Source: Prochlorococcus sp. AG-355-J09 (lineage in GTDB: Bacteria > Cyanobacteriota > Cyanobacteriia > PCC-6307 > Cyanobiaceae). From it: a stretch of DNA of 64,000 nucleotides. The stretch is taken from positions 1-64,000 of the forward strand of contig QCDO01000003.1 in assembly GCA_003278735.1 (NCBI GenBank), read 5' to 3'. The position numbers and the translations under genes are program-made. Below, piece by piece: positions 1 to 9,641 of the stretch. The notes beneath the pieces were generated by a model. The model saw only the letters and a program-made list of their open reading frames with translations. It was not told the origin of the DNA and did not search any database. Within the stretch, counting starts at the first letter, position 1, and every line of letters starts with the position of its first letter.

Positions 1-22
1 ATTGAATATTTAGAAAACAACT

Positions 23-45
23 AAAAATTCAGCTTAAGCGCTGAA
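23..45 (-). terminator. Possible intrinsic terminator of metH
   Basis: Read on the minus strand there is a perfect 6-bp stem (TTCAGC/GCTGAA) around a 6-nt loop, followed directly by five T residues. The stem overlaps the metH stop codon. The stem is short and the T-run modest, so this is a plausible but not strong terminator. Confidence 0.4.
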
Positions 46-3000
46 ATATTTAGCTTTTGAGTGTAGTGAAATGATAGCTGTAGTACTTTGTTCTGGATGA
101 AGTTGTTCAGATTCATCCATGGTCAAGTTTATTCTTTTTGCATCCAACAATGATAATTGTATGTTTGAATCAGATACTTTTGGACATGCAGGATAACCAA
201 AAGAATATCTAGCTCCTCTATATTTTTGAGCTAATATTTCTCTATTTTTGTCTGGTTCTTCAGATCTAAAACCACATTCAATACGAATTAATGCATGGAC
301 ATACTCAGCTAGAGCTTCTGCTAATTGCACTGTAAGTCCATGGAATAACAAATAATCGCTATATTTATCTTCTTTAAATAATTTTTGAGAATATTCACTA
401 GCAATATCGCCCATGGTTACAGCTTGCATAGGAAATATATCTATCGGTTTATCATTTTTCAAATCACAATAAAAATCAGCTATGCATAGATTATTCCCAG
501 ATTTTTGTCTTGGAAAATTAAATTGGGAAACTTTATTTAATGATTTCTTATCAAATAAGAAAATACTATTATCTTTTCTCCCACACTTGAAATATCCATA
601 AACTGCTTTGGGAGAAATAAGTTTTTTTTCTATAATTTTCTCTAACCATTTATCTAACAATGGTTTAGCATATGAATCCAAATAGTTATTGTATTCATCT
701 ACGCTTTGGTTTTTTCCTTTTTTTATTTGCCATTGTCCGCTAAATAGAGCTTTTGTATCTAAATAAAAAATTAATTTATTTAAATCTATATCAACGTCGT
801 TCAAGACTTTCGTTCCCAAGAAAGGAGTTTTAATTGGTTCTTCCTCATTTATAAATTTAGATCTTATAAAATTTTCTTTTAAATTTAATTTTGAAGTCTC
901 GGTATTTATTGATATTGAATCTTTAACAGCTTGAGAGTTGGATTTTGGTGAGGCTAAATTAATAATTATACCCTCATTGTTTATGAAACCCTCTGTATTT
1001 GACCAATTACCCTTTTTTTTATTATCCATATATTCATTCATGAATTTAAGATCAGTGAACGCATCTTTTCCGTACAATATTTTCCCTTTATATATTTTGC
1101 TGCAATCCTCATTTACAAATTTTGGGGTTAAGGCTGCGCCTCCTAATATTACAGGTACACTAATATCTTCATTGTTAAAAGCCTCTAAATTATCTTTCAT
1201 AAATGCAGTTGATTTAACAAGTAATCCGCTCATAGCAATGCAATCTGCATTGTGCTTCTTTTGTGCATCTATAATTGCTGATACATCTTGCTTTATTCCA
1301 AGATTTATAACGTCATAACCATTATTTGTAAGTATAATATCTACCAAATTTTTTCCAATATCATGTACATCGCCTTTGACAGTCGCAATTAAGAGTTTTC
1401 CATTTGATATATTTTCATCTACAGTTTCCATATATGGTTCTAAAATTGAAACCGCAAATTTCATTGTTTCAGCGGATTGGAGTACAAATGGTAATTGCAT
1501 TTGACCTGAGCCAAATAAATCTCCTACAACTTTCATCCCATCTAGTAAAAAGGTATTAATTATTTCAAGAGGTTTATATTTTTTTAACGCTTTATTTAAT
1601 TGAACCTCTAATCCTATTTTTTCTCCATCAATAATATGATTTTTCAGAATTTCTTCAAGAGTTAGGTTTTTATTTTCTGAAGATGCTTTTTTGAAATCTT
1701 GAATAGATAAATCTTGAAAAGCCTTTGTTAATTCTACTAATGGATCATAAATACAAATATCATCTTCAAATTTTCTTTTATCATAAATCAAATCTAAGCA
1801 GAGCTTTTTAGTTTCTTCAGAAATTTTTGATAATGGCAAAATTTTATTTGGTGCTATGATAGCAGAATCTAATCCTGCTTTAATGCATTCATCTAAAAAT
1901 ATTGAATTTAGATTAATTCTTGATAATGGTGAAAGACCAAAACTAATATTTGATATCCCAAGTATGATATGAATATCTGGGAAATTTTCACGAATTTTTA
2001 AAATAGCACTAATAGTTTCTTTAGCGTTTAATCTATCTTCTTCTATCCCTGTAGATATTGGCAGAGCTAATGGATCAAAAAATAGCTCATAATCTGACAA
2101 ACCACATTCTCTTGATCTATTAATCGCTCGTTTGACAATCTTATATTTTTTTTCTGAATTCCTTGCCATTCCATCTTCATCAATTGTTCCGACAACAAGA
2201 CCTGAACCGTACCTTAAGGCTAAATTTAGAACTTGATCAAACCTTTCATTGCCATCTTCGTAATTGGTTGAATTTATAATACATTTACCACCAGCTGATT
2301 TTAATCCACTTTCCATTTTGTCAGCATCTGTAGAGTCAATCATTAATGGTAAATTTATATTGGTAACTAGTCTTGAGGTTATTTCTTTCATATCTTTCAC
2401 TCCGTCTCTGCCTACATAATCGACATTTACATCAAGAACATGAGCGTTTTCTTTTTGTTGTTGCTTGGCAATTGCAACTAAGCCATCCCAATCGTCGTTA
2501 TTTAATAACTCCCTTACCTTTTTCGATCCACTTGCATTTAATCTTTCTCCTACTATCAAAATTGAATTGTCTTGTTTATATGGCACAGAGTTATATATTG
2601 ATGAGGCAGATGGAATAAAACCGCTTGAATTTTTTTTTCCATTATTGTTAGTCCTTTCATTATCAATAATTTCATCGATTATTGAAGAAAGGTATTTTAT
2701 ATGTTCAGGTGTTGTCCCACAACATCCACCTATTAATTGAACATTAAAGTCATATATAAAATTCATTAACTGCATCTTTAATTCTATTGGCTTTAATCTA
2801 TAGTGAGCTACACCTCCAATGTTTTCAGGAAGCCCTGCATTGGGAATACAGCTTATAGCGAAGGGAGAATTTTCAGACAAATATTTAATATGTTCCTTCA
2901 TTTGCTCAGGTCCAGTTGCACAATTAAGTCCAAGGATATCTATAGTAAATGGCTCTAATATTGTTAATGCAGAAGCAATATCAGATCCAACAAGCATAGT

Positions 3001-3600
3001 ACCTGTTGTTTCCATTGTTATAGATACCATTAAAGGTATATCAATATTTTTACTTTCAAGAATTTCTTTTGATGCTAATAAGGCAGATTTAATTTGTAAA
3101 ACATCTTGACAAGTTTCAATCAAAAGAAGATCAACTCCTCCATCAATAAGACCATAAATTTGTTCTTTATATGATTGCTTTAATTCATCAAAATCTATAT
3201 GTCCTAAGGTGGGTAATTTAGTTGTTGGCCCAATTGAACCTGCTACAAACCTTGGTTTATCAACTGATGAGTATTTGGCAGCAGCTTTTTTAGCTATAAA
3301 TGCTGCATTTTTATTTATCTCATAAGCCTTATCCGCAATATCATATTCATCAAGAACTATTGATGAAGCTCCAAATGTATTAGTTTCTATAACATGACAA
3401 CCTGCTTCTAAAAATGAATTATGAACCTTCTCAACTACCTCTGGAGATGATATAACAAGGTTTTCATTACATCCCTCTAATTCTTTTCCTCCAAAGTCAT
3501 CTGCAGTAAGATTTAAGTTCTGAAAAGATGTTCCAGTACCTCCGTCAAAAATAATTAATGGTTTTTCATCTCTATTTAGATAGGTTCTGAAAGATTCCAT
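34..3600 (-). CDS. metH: Cobalamin-dependent methionine synthase MetH
   Basis: It transfers a methyl group from 5-methyltetrahydrofolate to homocysteine through a cobalamin cofactor, making methionine in the cytosol. The 1188-residue protein has all four modules of the family. The N-terminal homocysteine domain carries zinc-ligand cysteines (GLNC near residue 225 and GGCCG near 292). A pterin-binding domain lies at about 360-620. The cobalamin domain has the base-off signature DVHDIGKN near 743. The C-terminal reactivation domain carries the RGARYSFGYPACP motif near 1133. Length matches the family (E. coli about 1227). It lies 18 bp downstream of ilvE on the same strand, so the two are probably co-transcribed. 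cobN lies divergently beyond ilvE. No B12 riboswitch fits in the 18-bp gap. Confidence 0.97.
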   Translation of the reverse strand: MESFRTYLNRDEKPLIIFDGGTGTSFQNLNLTADDFGGKELEGCNENLVISSPEVVEKVHNSFLEAGCHVIETNTFGASSIVLDEYDIADKAYEINKNAAFIAKKAAAKYSSVDKPRFVAGSIGPTTKLPTLGHIDFDELKQSYKEQIYGLIDGGVDLLLIETCQDVLQIKSALLASKEILESKNIDIPLMVSITMETTGTMLVGSDIASALTILEPFTIDILGLNCATGPEQMKEHIKYLSENSPFAISCIPNAGLPENIGGVAHYRLKPIELKMQLMNFIYDFNVQLIGGCCGTTPEHIKYLSSIIDEIIDNERTNNNGKKNSSGFIPSASSIYNSVPYKQDNSILIVGERLNASGSKKVRELLNNDDWDGLVAIAKQQQKENAHVLDVNVDYVGRDGVKDMKEITSRLVTNINLPLMIDSTDADKMESGLKSAGGKCIINSTNYEDGNERFDQVLNLALRYGSGLVVGTIDEDGMARNSEKKYKIVKRAINRSRECGLSDYELFFDPLALPISTGIEEDRLNAKETISAILKIRENFPDIHIILGISNISFGLSPLSRINLNSIFLDECIKAGLDSAIIAPNKILPLSKISEETKKLCLDLIYDKRKFEDDICIYDPLVELTKAFQDLSIQDFKKASSENKNLTLEEILKNHIIDGEKIGLEVQLNKALKKYKPLEIINTFLLDGMKVVGDLFGSGQMQLPFVLQSAETMKFAVSILEPYMETVDENISNGKLLIATVKGDVHDIGKNLVDIILTNNGYDVINLGIKQDVSAIIDAQKKHNADCIAMSGLLVKSTAFMKDNLEAFNNEDISVPVILGGAALTPKFVNEDCSKIYKGKILYGKDAFTDLKFMNEYMDNKKKGNWSNTEGFINNEGIIINLASPKSNSQAVKDSISINTETSKLNLKENFIRSKFINEEEPIKTPFLGTKVLNDVDIDLNKLIFYLDTKALFSGQWQIKKGKNQSVDEYNNYLDSYAKPLLDKWLEKIIEKKLISPKAVYGYFKCGRKDNSIFLFDKKSLNKVSQFNFPRQKSGNNLCIADFYCDLKNDKPIDIFPMQAVTMGDIASEYSQKLFKEDKYSDYLLFHGLTVQLAEALAEYVHALIRIECGFRSEEPDKNREILAQKYRGARYSFGYPACPKVSDSNIQLSLLDAKRINLTMDESEQLHPEQSTTAIISLHSKAKYFSA

Positions 3601-3618
3601 TTTTAGGTAAAAATTAAT

Positions 3619-4533
3619 TTATTTTAGCGAAATTCTTGTTACCCAATCATCATAGTCTTGAGAACGACCTTCTGTTATTTCTATAAGCTTACTTTTTAAT
3701 TTATTCATTATTGGTCTTTCAACATTTAATTCAGTTGATTCAATTTTTTTAACTGGTGTAATTTTTGCTGCTGTACCAGTTAGAAAAACTTCATCTGCTA
3801 TTAATAATTCTGTTTTATCAACAGGCCTCTCAATTACATTTATTCCAAATGATTTTGCTAATTCAATTACACTAGCTCTAGTAATCCCCTCAAGGATATC
3901 TTGATCAACACCAGGAGTGATTAAGTCTCCATTCCTTACAATAAATAAATTCATACCACTAGCTTCGCTTACCTTACCACTTGAATTTAATAGCAGGGCT
4001 TCATCAAAACCCGATAAACTAGCTTCTGTTTTGGCTAATGAACTAGTAATATATGCTCCACTTATTTTTCCTCTTAAGGGGAGAGATCTATCTTCTTGTC
4101 TAGTCCAACTACTCATTCTACAAGAAACACCATCTGGAGATAGATAATCTCCTAGTTCAATACAATAAATAAAGAAATCTGTTTCAATATTGTGTAACCT
4201 TGGAGCTATACCTAAATCGCTTGTATATACAAATGGTCTTATATAAATAGGTTTTTCTGGCTTGTTTCTTTTTATAACTTCTTCTAAGGCTTTAAAAATA
4301 TATTCTTCAGAAATTTCATTTAAGAGTAATTTTGCACTTTGAGATAATCTTTTTATATGTTTATCAGTTCTAAACAAAAGGAATTCATCTTTGTTTGTTG
4401 GGTTAGGTATCGCGCGCATTCCTCCAAATGCAGCAGTACCGTAATGTAATGCATGAGTAGCTATTGATATTTTTGCTTCTTTAAATGGTATACATTTACC
4501 TTCGAACCAGGCGTATGGAAGAAATTCATGCAT
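3619..4533 (-). CDS. ilvE: Branched-chain amino acid aminotransferase
   Basis: A class IV PLP aminotransferase of 304 residues, the normal family length. It performs the last step of leucine, isoleucine and valine synthesis, with glutamate as amino donor. The start MHEFLPYAWFEGKCIPF and the HYGTAAFGGMRA segment are typical. The PLP lysine is probably Lys near residue 156 in RGKISGAY. The phosphate-binding SEASGMNLFIV and GITRASVIELA segments follow in order. It is the first gene of a probable ilvE-metH unit and is divergent from cobN across a 72-bp gap. Confidence 0.95.
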   Translation of the reverse strand: MHEFLPYAWFEGKCIPFKEAKISIATHALHYGTAAFGGMRAIPNPTNKDEFLLFRTDKHIKRLSQSAKLLLNEISEEYIFKALEEVIKRNKPEKPIYIRPFVYTSDLGIAPRLHNIETDFFIYCIELGDYLSPDGVSCRMSSWTRQEDRSLPLRGKISGAYITSSLAKTEASLSGFDEALLLNSSGKVSEASGMNLFIVRNGDLITPGVDQDILEGITRASVIELAKSFGINVIERPVDKTELLIADEVFLTGTAAKITPVKKIESTELNVERPIMNKLKSKLIEITEGRSQDYDDWVTRISLK

Positions 4534-4605
4534 ATTTAATTTATTTAATTAAGGTAAACTTGTTTTATCCTACTTACGTATTCTAAACCTTATTTATATA
4601 TAAAA

Positions 4606-7600
4606 ATGCATAGGATATTAAATATAGCAGGAAATGAAAAGAATAAGGATGATTTAATTGAGCAACCAGCTGCAGATTTTATTTTTATAACAAGTGTCAA
4701 GGCTGATTTGAATCTTATATCAAACTTATTGTTAGGAAAGGAATTTGCTTCAATAAAAAATAACATAAGAGCTTTAGAAATTTCTAATTTAAATTCCTCA
4801 GCTCAAATAGATAATTATTTATTAAAAACAATAAATTATGCAAAAGTTGTCGTACTTAGAATATTTGGAGATAAAGGTACATGGAACTATGGAATTGAAC
4901 AACTTTTAAATTGGCAAGCAGTTAATAAAAAAAGGAAGTTAGTAATCCTATCAGGTACCATTGATCAGGAAATTTCCTTATGTGAAATAAGTAGTATAGA
5001 TAAAAATATTGCATTAAATATTTCTAGATTACTAAGATCTGGAGGACTGGATAATTATAGAAAGTTTCTTAATTGTTTAAATTATTTAGTTGTAGATGAA
5101 AAATTAATTCCTGATGATTTTTTGAATATTACTTATTATGCAGATCCCTACTTATATGATTGGAAAAATGAAAAAGGCGAAAAGATAGGAATAATATCCT
5201 ATAAATCACTTTTTTTGGCTAATGAAATTGAAGTAAACGAAAAACTTAACTTGCAATTAAGAAAATGCGGACTATCTCCTAAAACATTTTTTATTTCAAC
5301 ACTAAAAGATCATATTATTCAGAAGAAATTAATAGACATTTTTAAAAAAGAAGATATTAAACTAATAATTACCACAACTTCATTTTCTTCATCTCAAATC
5401 AAAAATAACGATTTAATTGAAAATTCAACAAATATTTTTACTTCTCTTAAAATTCCAATTTTACAACTTCTTTCTTCTAATAGATCAAGAAAAAAATGGA
5501 TAAACTCATCTATTGGAATGAATTCATCTGATTTATTAATGCAAATAATTATTCCCGAATTTGATGGAAGAATTACTACCTGTCCTTCAGCATTTAAAGA
5601 AATTATTTCTAAGAAAAATACACTATACAGTGAAATAACTAGTTACAAAGCTGATCAAGTAGGTATTCAATGGATTTCAAAATTTGCAACAAATTATGTG
5701 AAACTTCAGAAACTTAATAATTTTGATAAAAGAATTTGTTTAGTAATAAGTAATTATCCAGTAAAGAACGGAAGAATCGGTAATGGCGTTGGTCTAAATA
5801 CACCATCTTCAATAATAAATATTCTTAATTGGTTAAAAGAAGAAGGTTATGACCTTGGATCTTGTAATTATCCTCAAGATTCTTCGGAATTAATGTCAAT
5901 GCTAATAAAAACTAGAACTAATGATATTGAATCTCAAAATAATAAACCATTAGATTACTTACCACTTAGTGAATATTTAAAATATTGGAATTATTTAGAA
6001 CTTGATCCCAAAAATATTATTGTTAGTCGTTGGGGTAAACCATCTGATGCGATCGATCTAGATAATAAAGGCTTCTCAATAAATGGTATTAGATTTGGAA
6101 AAATAACATTATTGATTCAACCTCAACGAGGTTATGACGCTTTCACTGATAGAGATATTCATTCTCCCGATCTTCCACCTCCCCATAGATATTTAGCACA
6201 ATATTTTTGGATTGAAAAAGTTTTTAATGCAAATGCTATGTGCCATATTGGTAAACATGGGACTGTTGAATGGTTACCTGGTAAATCTATAGGTTTAAGC
6301 AATAAATGTTTCCCAAATATTATTTGTCCGGCAATACCAAACATATATCCCTTTATCGTAAATGATCCTGGAGAAGGATCCCAAGCTAAAAGAAGAACTG
6401 CTGCAACAATTATTGATCATTTAACCCCTCCTTTGGATAGGTCAGAATTATATGGAAAATATTCAATATTAGAAAATTATTTAGACGAATATTTTGAAGC
6501 AAAATTATTAAATTCTAATCGGATTGAAATAATAGAAAAATCCATTTTTGAATTAATTAAAAAAGATTTTAGCGAAATTTCTTTAAAAAATAAAAATAAA
6601 CAAATAGAAGAAATTGATTCCTTTCTTTGCAAAATTAAAGAATCTCAAATAAGGACAGGTTTGCATATTTTTGGCAATCGGCAGAATGACATTAATGAAA
6701 TAAATTTATTCTTATGTATTGCTAGAGTACCAAATGCTAACCGAATTGGTGTTATTCAATATATAGCAAAACATTTAAAACTAGATTTGAATCCTTGGAC
6801 AAATCAATATGATCAAATTTTAAGTGAAAACGATAAAAAAATATTATTGACTTTTTCCAACAAAAACATTTTAAACTTTAGAATGGCTATTGATTTTTTG
6901 GAACAACAAGCAAAGTATTTAATATATTTGTTTTTTTACAAAAAGAATAACAATATAAAAAATCTAGAAAAATATAAAAATCAGAAAATAATAAACTATT
7001 TCTTTAATGAAAAAAAACATAATAAGTATTTTTTATTATTAAAAAAAGAAATTCTATATCCAATCATTAATTCTTCATATAATGAGAAATTATCATTTAT
7101 TAATTCATTAAATGGACAATATGTAAAAAGTGGTCCATCTGGAGCCCCTACGAGAGGTAAAACTGAAACTTTACCCACTGGTAAAAATTTCTTTTCAGTT
7201 GATTCGAGAGGACTGCCAACTGAATCAGCATGGAGTGTTGGCTGTCAGTCCGCTTCACAAATACTTGATTTATACAAACAAGATAATGGAGAAGATTTAA
7301 AAAATATAGCAATATCTGTATGGGCAACATCCACAATGAGAAATGGTGGTGAAGACATTTGTCAAATACTATATTTATTAGGGGTACAGCCTATTTGGGA
7401 TGGGCCTTCAAGAAGAGTAGTTGATCTAGAAATCATTCCTTTATCTGTTCTCGAAAGACCAAGGGTTGATGTTACTTTAAGGATTTCGGGAATGTTTAGA
7501 GATGCATTTCCACAATTAGTTAAATTAACTTCTAAAGCAATAAATATTGTTTCTAATCTTAATGAGGATGATAAATTTAACCCTCTTGCTGGGGCATCAA

Positions 7601-8343
7601 GGGAAGGTGATTCAATTAATCGTATATTTGGTTCAGCGCCAGGTTCATATGGAGCTGGTCTGCAAGAACTAATTTCAAATTCTAATTGGGATAATATTGA
7701 TGATTTTGGAGAATCTTTTCTTAATTGGAGTAAGTGGATTTACAGTGATAATCTTGAACCTATAGAGGATAAAAAATCATTAGAAAATGCTCTTAAAAAT
7801 GTCCAGTTAGTTGTTCATAACCAAGATAATAAGGAACATGATATTTTAGATTCTGATGATTATTATCAGTTTCAGGGCGGATTATCTTCAGCAGTAAAAA
7901 AATTGAGCGGTAAATTACCTGAAATGTATCATGGTGATTTATCAAAATTTGGATTGTCTAAAATATCAAAATTACAAGATGAAATTAATAAAGTTGTTAT
8001 ATCAAGAATACTTAACCCTAAATGGATAAATGGAATGAAGGATAATGGTTATAAAGGAGCGTTTGAATTTTCAGCTACACTAGATTACTTATATGCTTTT
8101 GATGCTTCTACTGAAGTAGTCTCAGATTGGTGTTTTGAGGAAGTTTATAAATCATGGTTATGTGATCTGGATCTTAAGAATTTCTTTCTAGAGAATAATC
8201 CATGGGCTTTAAGAGATATTGCACAAAGATTTCTTGAAATTGTCAATAGAAAAATGTGGAATAATTGTTCATCAGATGTCATTGAAAATTTAAAGAACAT
8301 AATTATTTATACTGATTCAATCATTGAAAAAAACGAATTCTGA
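4606..8343 (+). CDS. cobN: Cobaltochelatase large subunit CobN
   Basis: The 1245-residue CobN/ChlH-type chelatase subunit inserts cobalt into the corrin ring during cobalamin synthesis, working with AAA+ subunits that are not encoded in this window. Family signatures include HGTVEWLPGKS near residue 550, NDPGEGSQAKRR near 586, and the later TRGKTETLPTGKNFFSVD and ESAWSVGCQSA blocks. It could be confused with magnesium-chelatase ChlH, but the SPDLPPPHRYLA region and overall length fit CobN better. It starts 72 bp from divergent ilvE. The next gene, on the opposite strand, ends one base after its stop. The middle (about residues 640-830) is AT-rich and low-complexity. Confidence 0.92.
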   Translation: MHRILNIAGNEKNKDDLIEQPAADFIFITSVKADLNLISNLLLGKEFASIKNNIRALEISNLNSSAQIDNYLLKTINYAKVVVLRIFGDKGTWNYGIEQLLNWQAVNKKRKLVILSGTIDQEISLCEISSIDKNIALNISRLLRSGGLDNYRKFLNCLNYLVVDEKLIPDDFLNITYYADPYLYDWKNEKGEKIGIISYKSLFLANEIEVNEKLNLQLRKCGLSPKTFFISTLKDHIIQKKLIDIFKKEDIKLIITTTSFSSSQIKNNDLIENSTNIFTSLKIPILQLLSSNRSRKKWINSSIGMNSSDLLMQIIIPEFDGRITTCPSAFKEIISKKNTLYSEITSYKADQVGIQWISKFATNYVKLQKLNNFDKRICLVISNYPVKNGRIGNGVGLNTPSSIINILNWLKEEGYDLGSCNYPQDSSELMSMLIKTRTNDIESQNNKPLDYLPLSEYLKYWNYLELDPKNIIVSRWGKPSDAIDLDNKGFSINGIRFGKITLLIQPQRGYDAFTDRDIHSPDLPPPHRYLAQYFWIEKVFNANAMCHIGKHGTVEWLPGKSIGLSNKCFPNIICPAIPNIYPFIVNDPGEGSQAKRRTAATIIDHLTPPLDRSELYGKYSILENYLDEYFEAKLLNSNRIEIIEKSIFELIKKDFSEISLKNKNKQIEEIDSFLCKIKESQIRTGLHIFGNRQNDINEINLFLCIARVPNANRIGVIQYIAKHLKLDLNPWTNQYDQILSENDKKILLTFSNKNILNFRMAIDFLEQQAKYLIYLFFYKKNNNIKNLEKYKNQKIINYFFNEKKHNKYFLLLKKEILYPIINSSYNEKLSFINSLNGQYVKSGPSGAPTRGKTETLPTGKNFFSVDSRGLPTESAWSVGCQSASQILDLYKQDNGEDLKNIAISVWATSTMRNGGEDICQILYLLGVQPIWDGPSRRVVDLEIIPLSVLERPRVDVTLRISGMFRDAFPQLVKLTSKAINIVSNLNEDDKFNPLAGASREGDSINRIFGSAPGSYGAGLQELISNSNWDNIDDFGESFLNWSKWIYSDNLEPIEDKKSLENALKNVQLVVHNQDNKEHDILDSDDYYQFQGGLSSAVKKLSGKLPEMYHGDLSKFGLSKISKLQDEINKVVISRILNPKWINGMKDNGYKGAFEFSATLDYLYAFDASTEVVSDWCFEEVYKSWLCDLDLKNFFLENNPWALRDIAQRFLEIVNRKMWNNCSSDVIENLKNIIIYTDSIIEKNEF

Positions 8344-8344
8344 A

Positions 8345-8992
8345 TTATCTACCTAATAGCGAAAGCCCGTGACTATCTGTTCCGCATGTTTTTAGCATTG
8401 AATATTTATCTGCTAATTTATCTATTTCTGAACATACAAATAAACTAGGATTCCATACTTCATTAAGTTCATAATCGTACCATACTTCTATTCCATCAAT
8501 ACCTTGTATTTTGGCCTCTGGAATTAATTTATAAAAGGGAATCCTGTATCTCGCTGGATGTGCAAGAAATGATAAACCACCAGCTAAATTTATTGCTTTA
8601 ATAACTGATTTAATATTTAAATCATTACCTATTGGAGACTCTCCAATGATGTATGGATTTAGATATTTACTTTTTATATCTATTCCCAATCCAATTACAT
8701 GTACTAAACATCCTAGAATCAAACAATTAATTTCTATTCCCGAAATTAATGTAAAAGAATCTTTAGGATAATTTTGGAGTATATTATTTTTTTTTATATA
8801 TTCATGAGCTTTAATTGTATGATGATCGGTTATTGATAAAAATTTCAAGTTATTTTTATAAGCTTGTTCTAAAAGTTCATATGGTTCTAGACTTCCATCA
8901 CTAAATTTTGTATGACAGTGAAAATTAATATTTTTAGGACAACTATTTTTATTAATATTGGAAGTTAATTTTACTAAGTCTTCCCTATTCAT
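8345..8992 (-). CDS. PHP-domain metal-dependent phosphoesterase
   Basis: The 215-residue protein belongs to the polymerase-and-histidinol-phosphatase (PHP) superfamily, close to the TrpH/YciV group. Metal-ligand motifs appear in order: FHCHTKFSDG near residue 25, SITDHHT near 57, FLAHPARYR near 143, and GTDSHG near the C-terminus. Relatives act on 3',5'-nucleoside bisphosphates or short 5'-phosphorylated RNA, but the substrate cannot be told here. Its start overlaps the end of hemJ by 8 bp, suggesting translational coupling. The protein ends shortly after the last motif, shorter than E. coli TrpH (about 290). Confidence 0.85.
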   Translation of the reverse strand: MNREDLVKLTSNINKNSCPKNINFHCHTKFSDGSLEPYELLEQAYKNNLKFLSITDHHTIKAHEYIKKNNILQNYPKDSFTLISGIEINCLILGCLVHVIGLGIDIKSKYLNPYIIGESPIGNDLNIKSVIKAINLAGGLSFLAHPARYRIPFYKLIPEAKIQGIDGIEVWYDYELNEVWNPSLFVCSEIDKLADKYSMLKTCGTDSHGLSLLGR

Positions 8993-9551
8993 TACTTAAT
9001 GAATTCTCATTTTTCTTTCTAATCTTTGCATATAATTGTATTGAAGCCAACATGAAAATAATTAGTCCAACTACGCTCCATGTAGCAACACTAGTTGGAA
9101 AATTATTTTTAAAAATAACTAAAAGTACAATTATAAATAATAATAAAGTAGGCAATTCATTTAATAATCTAAGGTTTTTTGCTGAAATAGTTGAAGTGCC
9201 ATTTTGTAATGAATACATTATTTTATAACAATAAGAATGATAAATTACTAATGCTAAAACAAAAGAAATTTTAATTTGCAACCACTTCTCACTTAACCAA
9301 CTTGGTTGCATAATAACCATGCATATAGCCATACTTAAAGCTAATATCATCCCAGGTGTTGTGATTATATTCGCCAGTCTTTTTTCCATCAAGGTGTATT
9401 GTTTATTAAAGGCAATTTTTAATTCATTATCCATATTTTTAGATTCTTCATGGTATATAAATAGTCTTACTAAATAAAAAAGTCCAGCAAACCAAACGAT
9501 TACACCCATAATGTGAAGTGATTTAAACCAGAGATATGCTTCAGCTGCCAA
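8985..9551 (-). CDS. hemJ: Protoporphyrinogen IX oxidase HemJ
   Basis: An integral membrane protein of the HemJ (UPF0093) family, the usual protoporphyrinogen oxidase of cyanobacteria, which feeds both heme and chlorophyll synthesis. The 188-residue length is typical. The N-terminal segment WFKSLHIMGVIVWFAGLFYL holds the conserved histidine and first membrane helix. Three more hydrophobic helices follow, ending with a charged tail. The next gene downstream (PHP) overlaps its stop codon by 8 bp. Confidence 0.93.
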   Translation of the reverse strand: MAAEAYLWFKSLHIMGVIVWFAGLFYLVRLFIYHEESKNMDNELKIAFNKQYTLMEKRLANIITTPGMILALSMAICMVIMQPSWLSEKWLQIKISFVLALVIYHSYCYKIMYSLQNGTSTISAKNLRLLNELPTLLLFIIVLLVIFKNNFPTSVATWSVVGLIIFMLASIQLYAKIRKKNENSLSNE

Positions 9552-9641
9552 ATTACTAGATTAATTTAATAATATATATATTTTTAATATAGTTATATTT
9601 AATAATATCAAGAAATCTATTTTTCAAAAATTAATTAATAT

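Noticed and set aside
938-1318. A 126-residue plus-strand frame inside metH
   Set aside because: It is wholly antisense to conserved cobalamin-binding sequence of metH and resembles no family.
3601-4605. Possible cobalamin riboswitch controlling metH or cobN
   Set aside because: The gaps (18 bp and 72 bp) are too short for the element and no B12-box-like sequence was seen.
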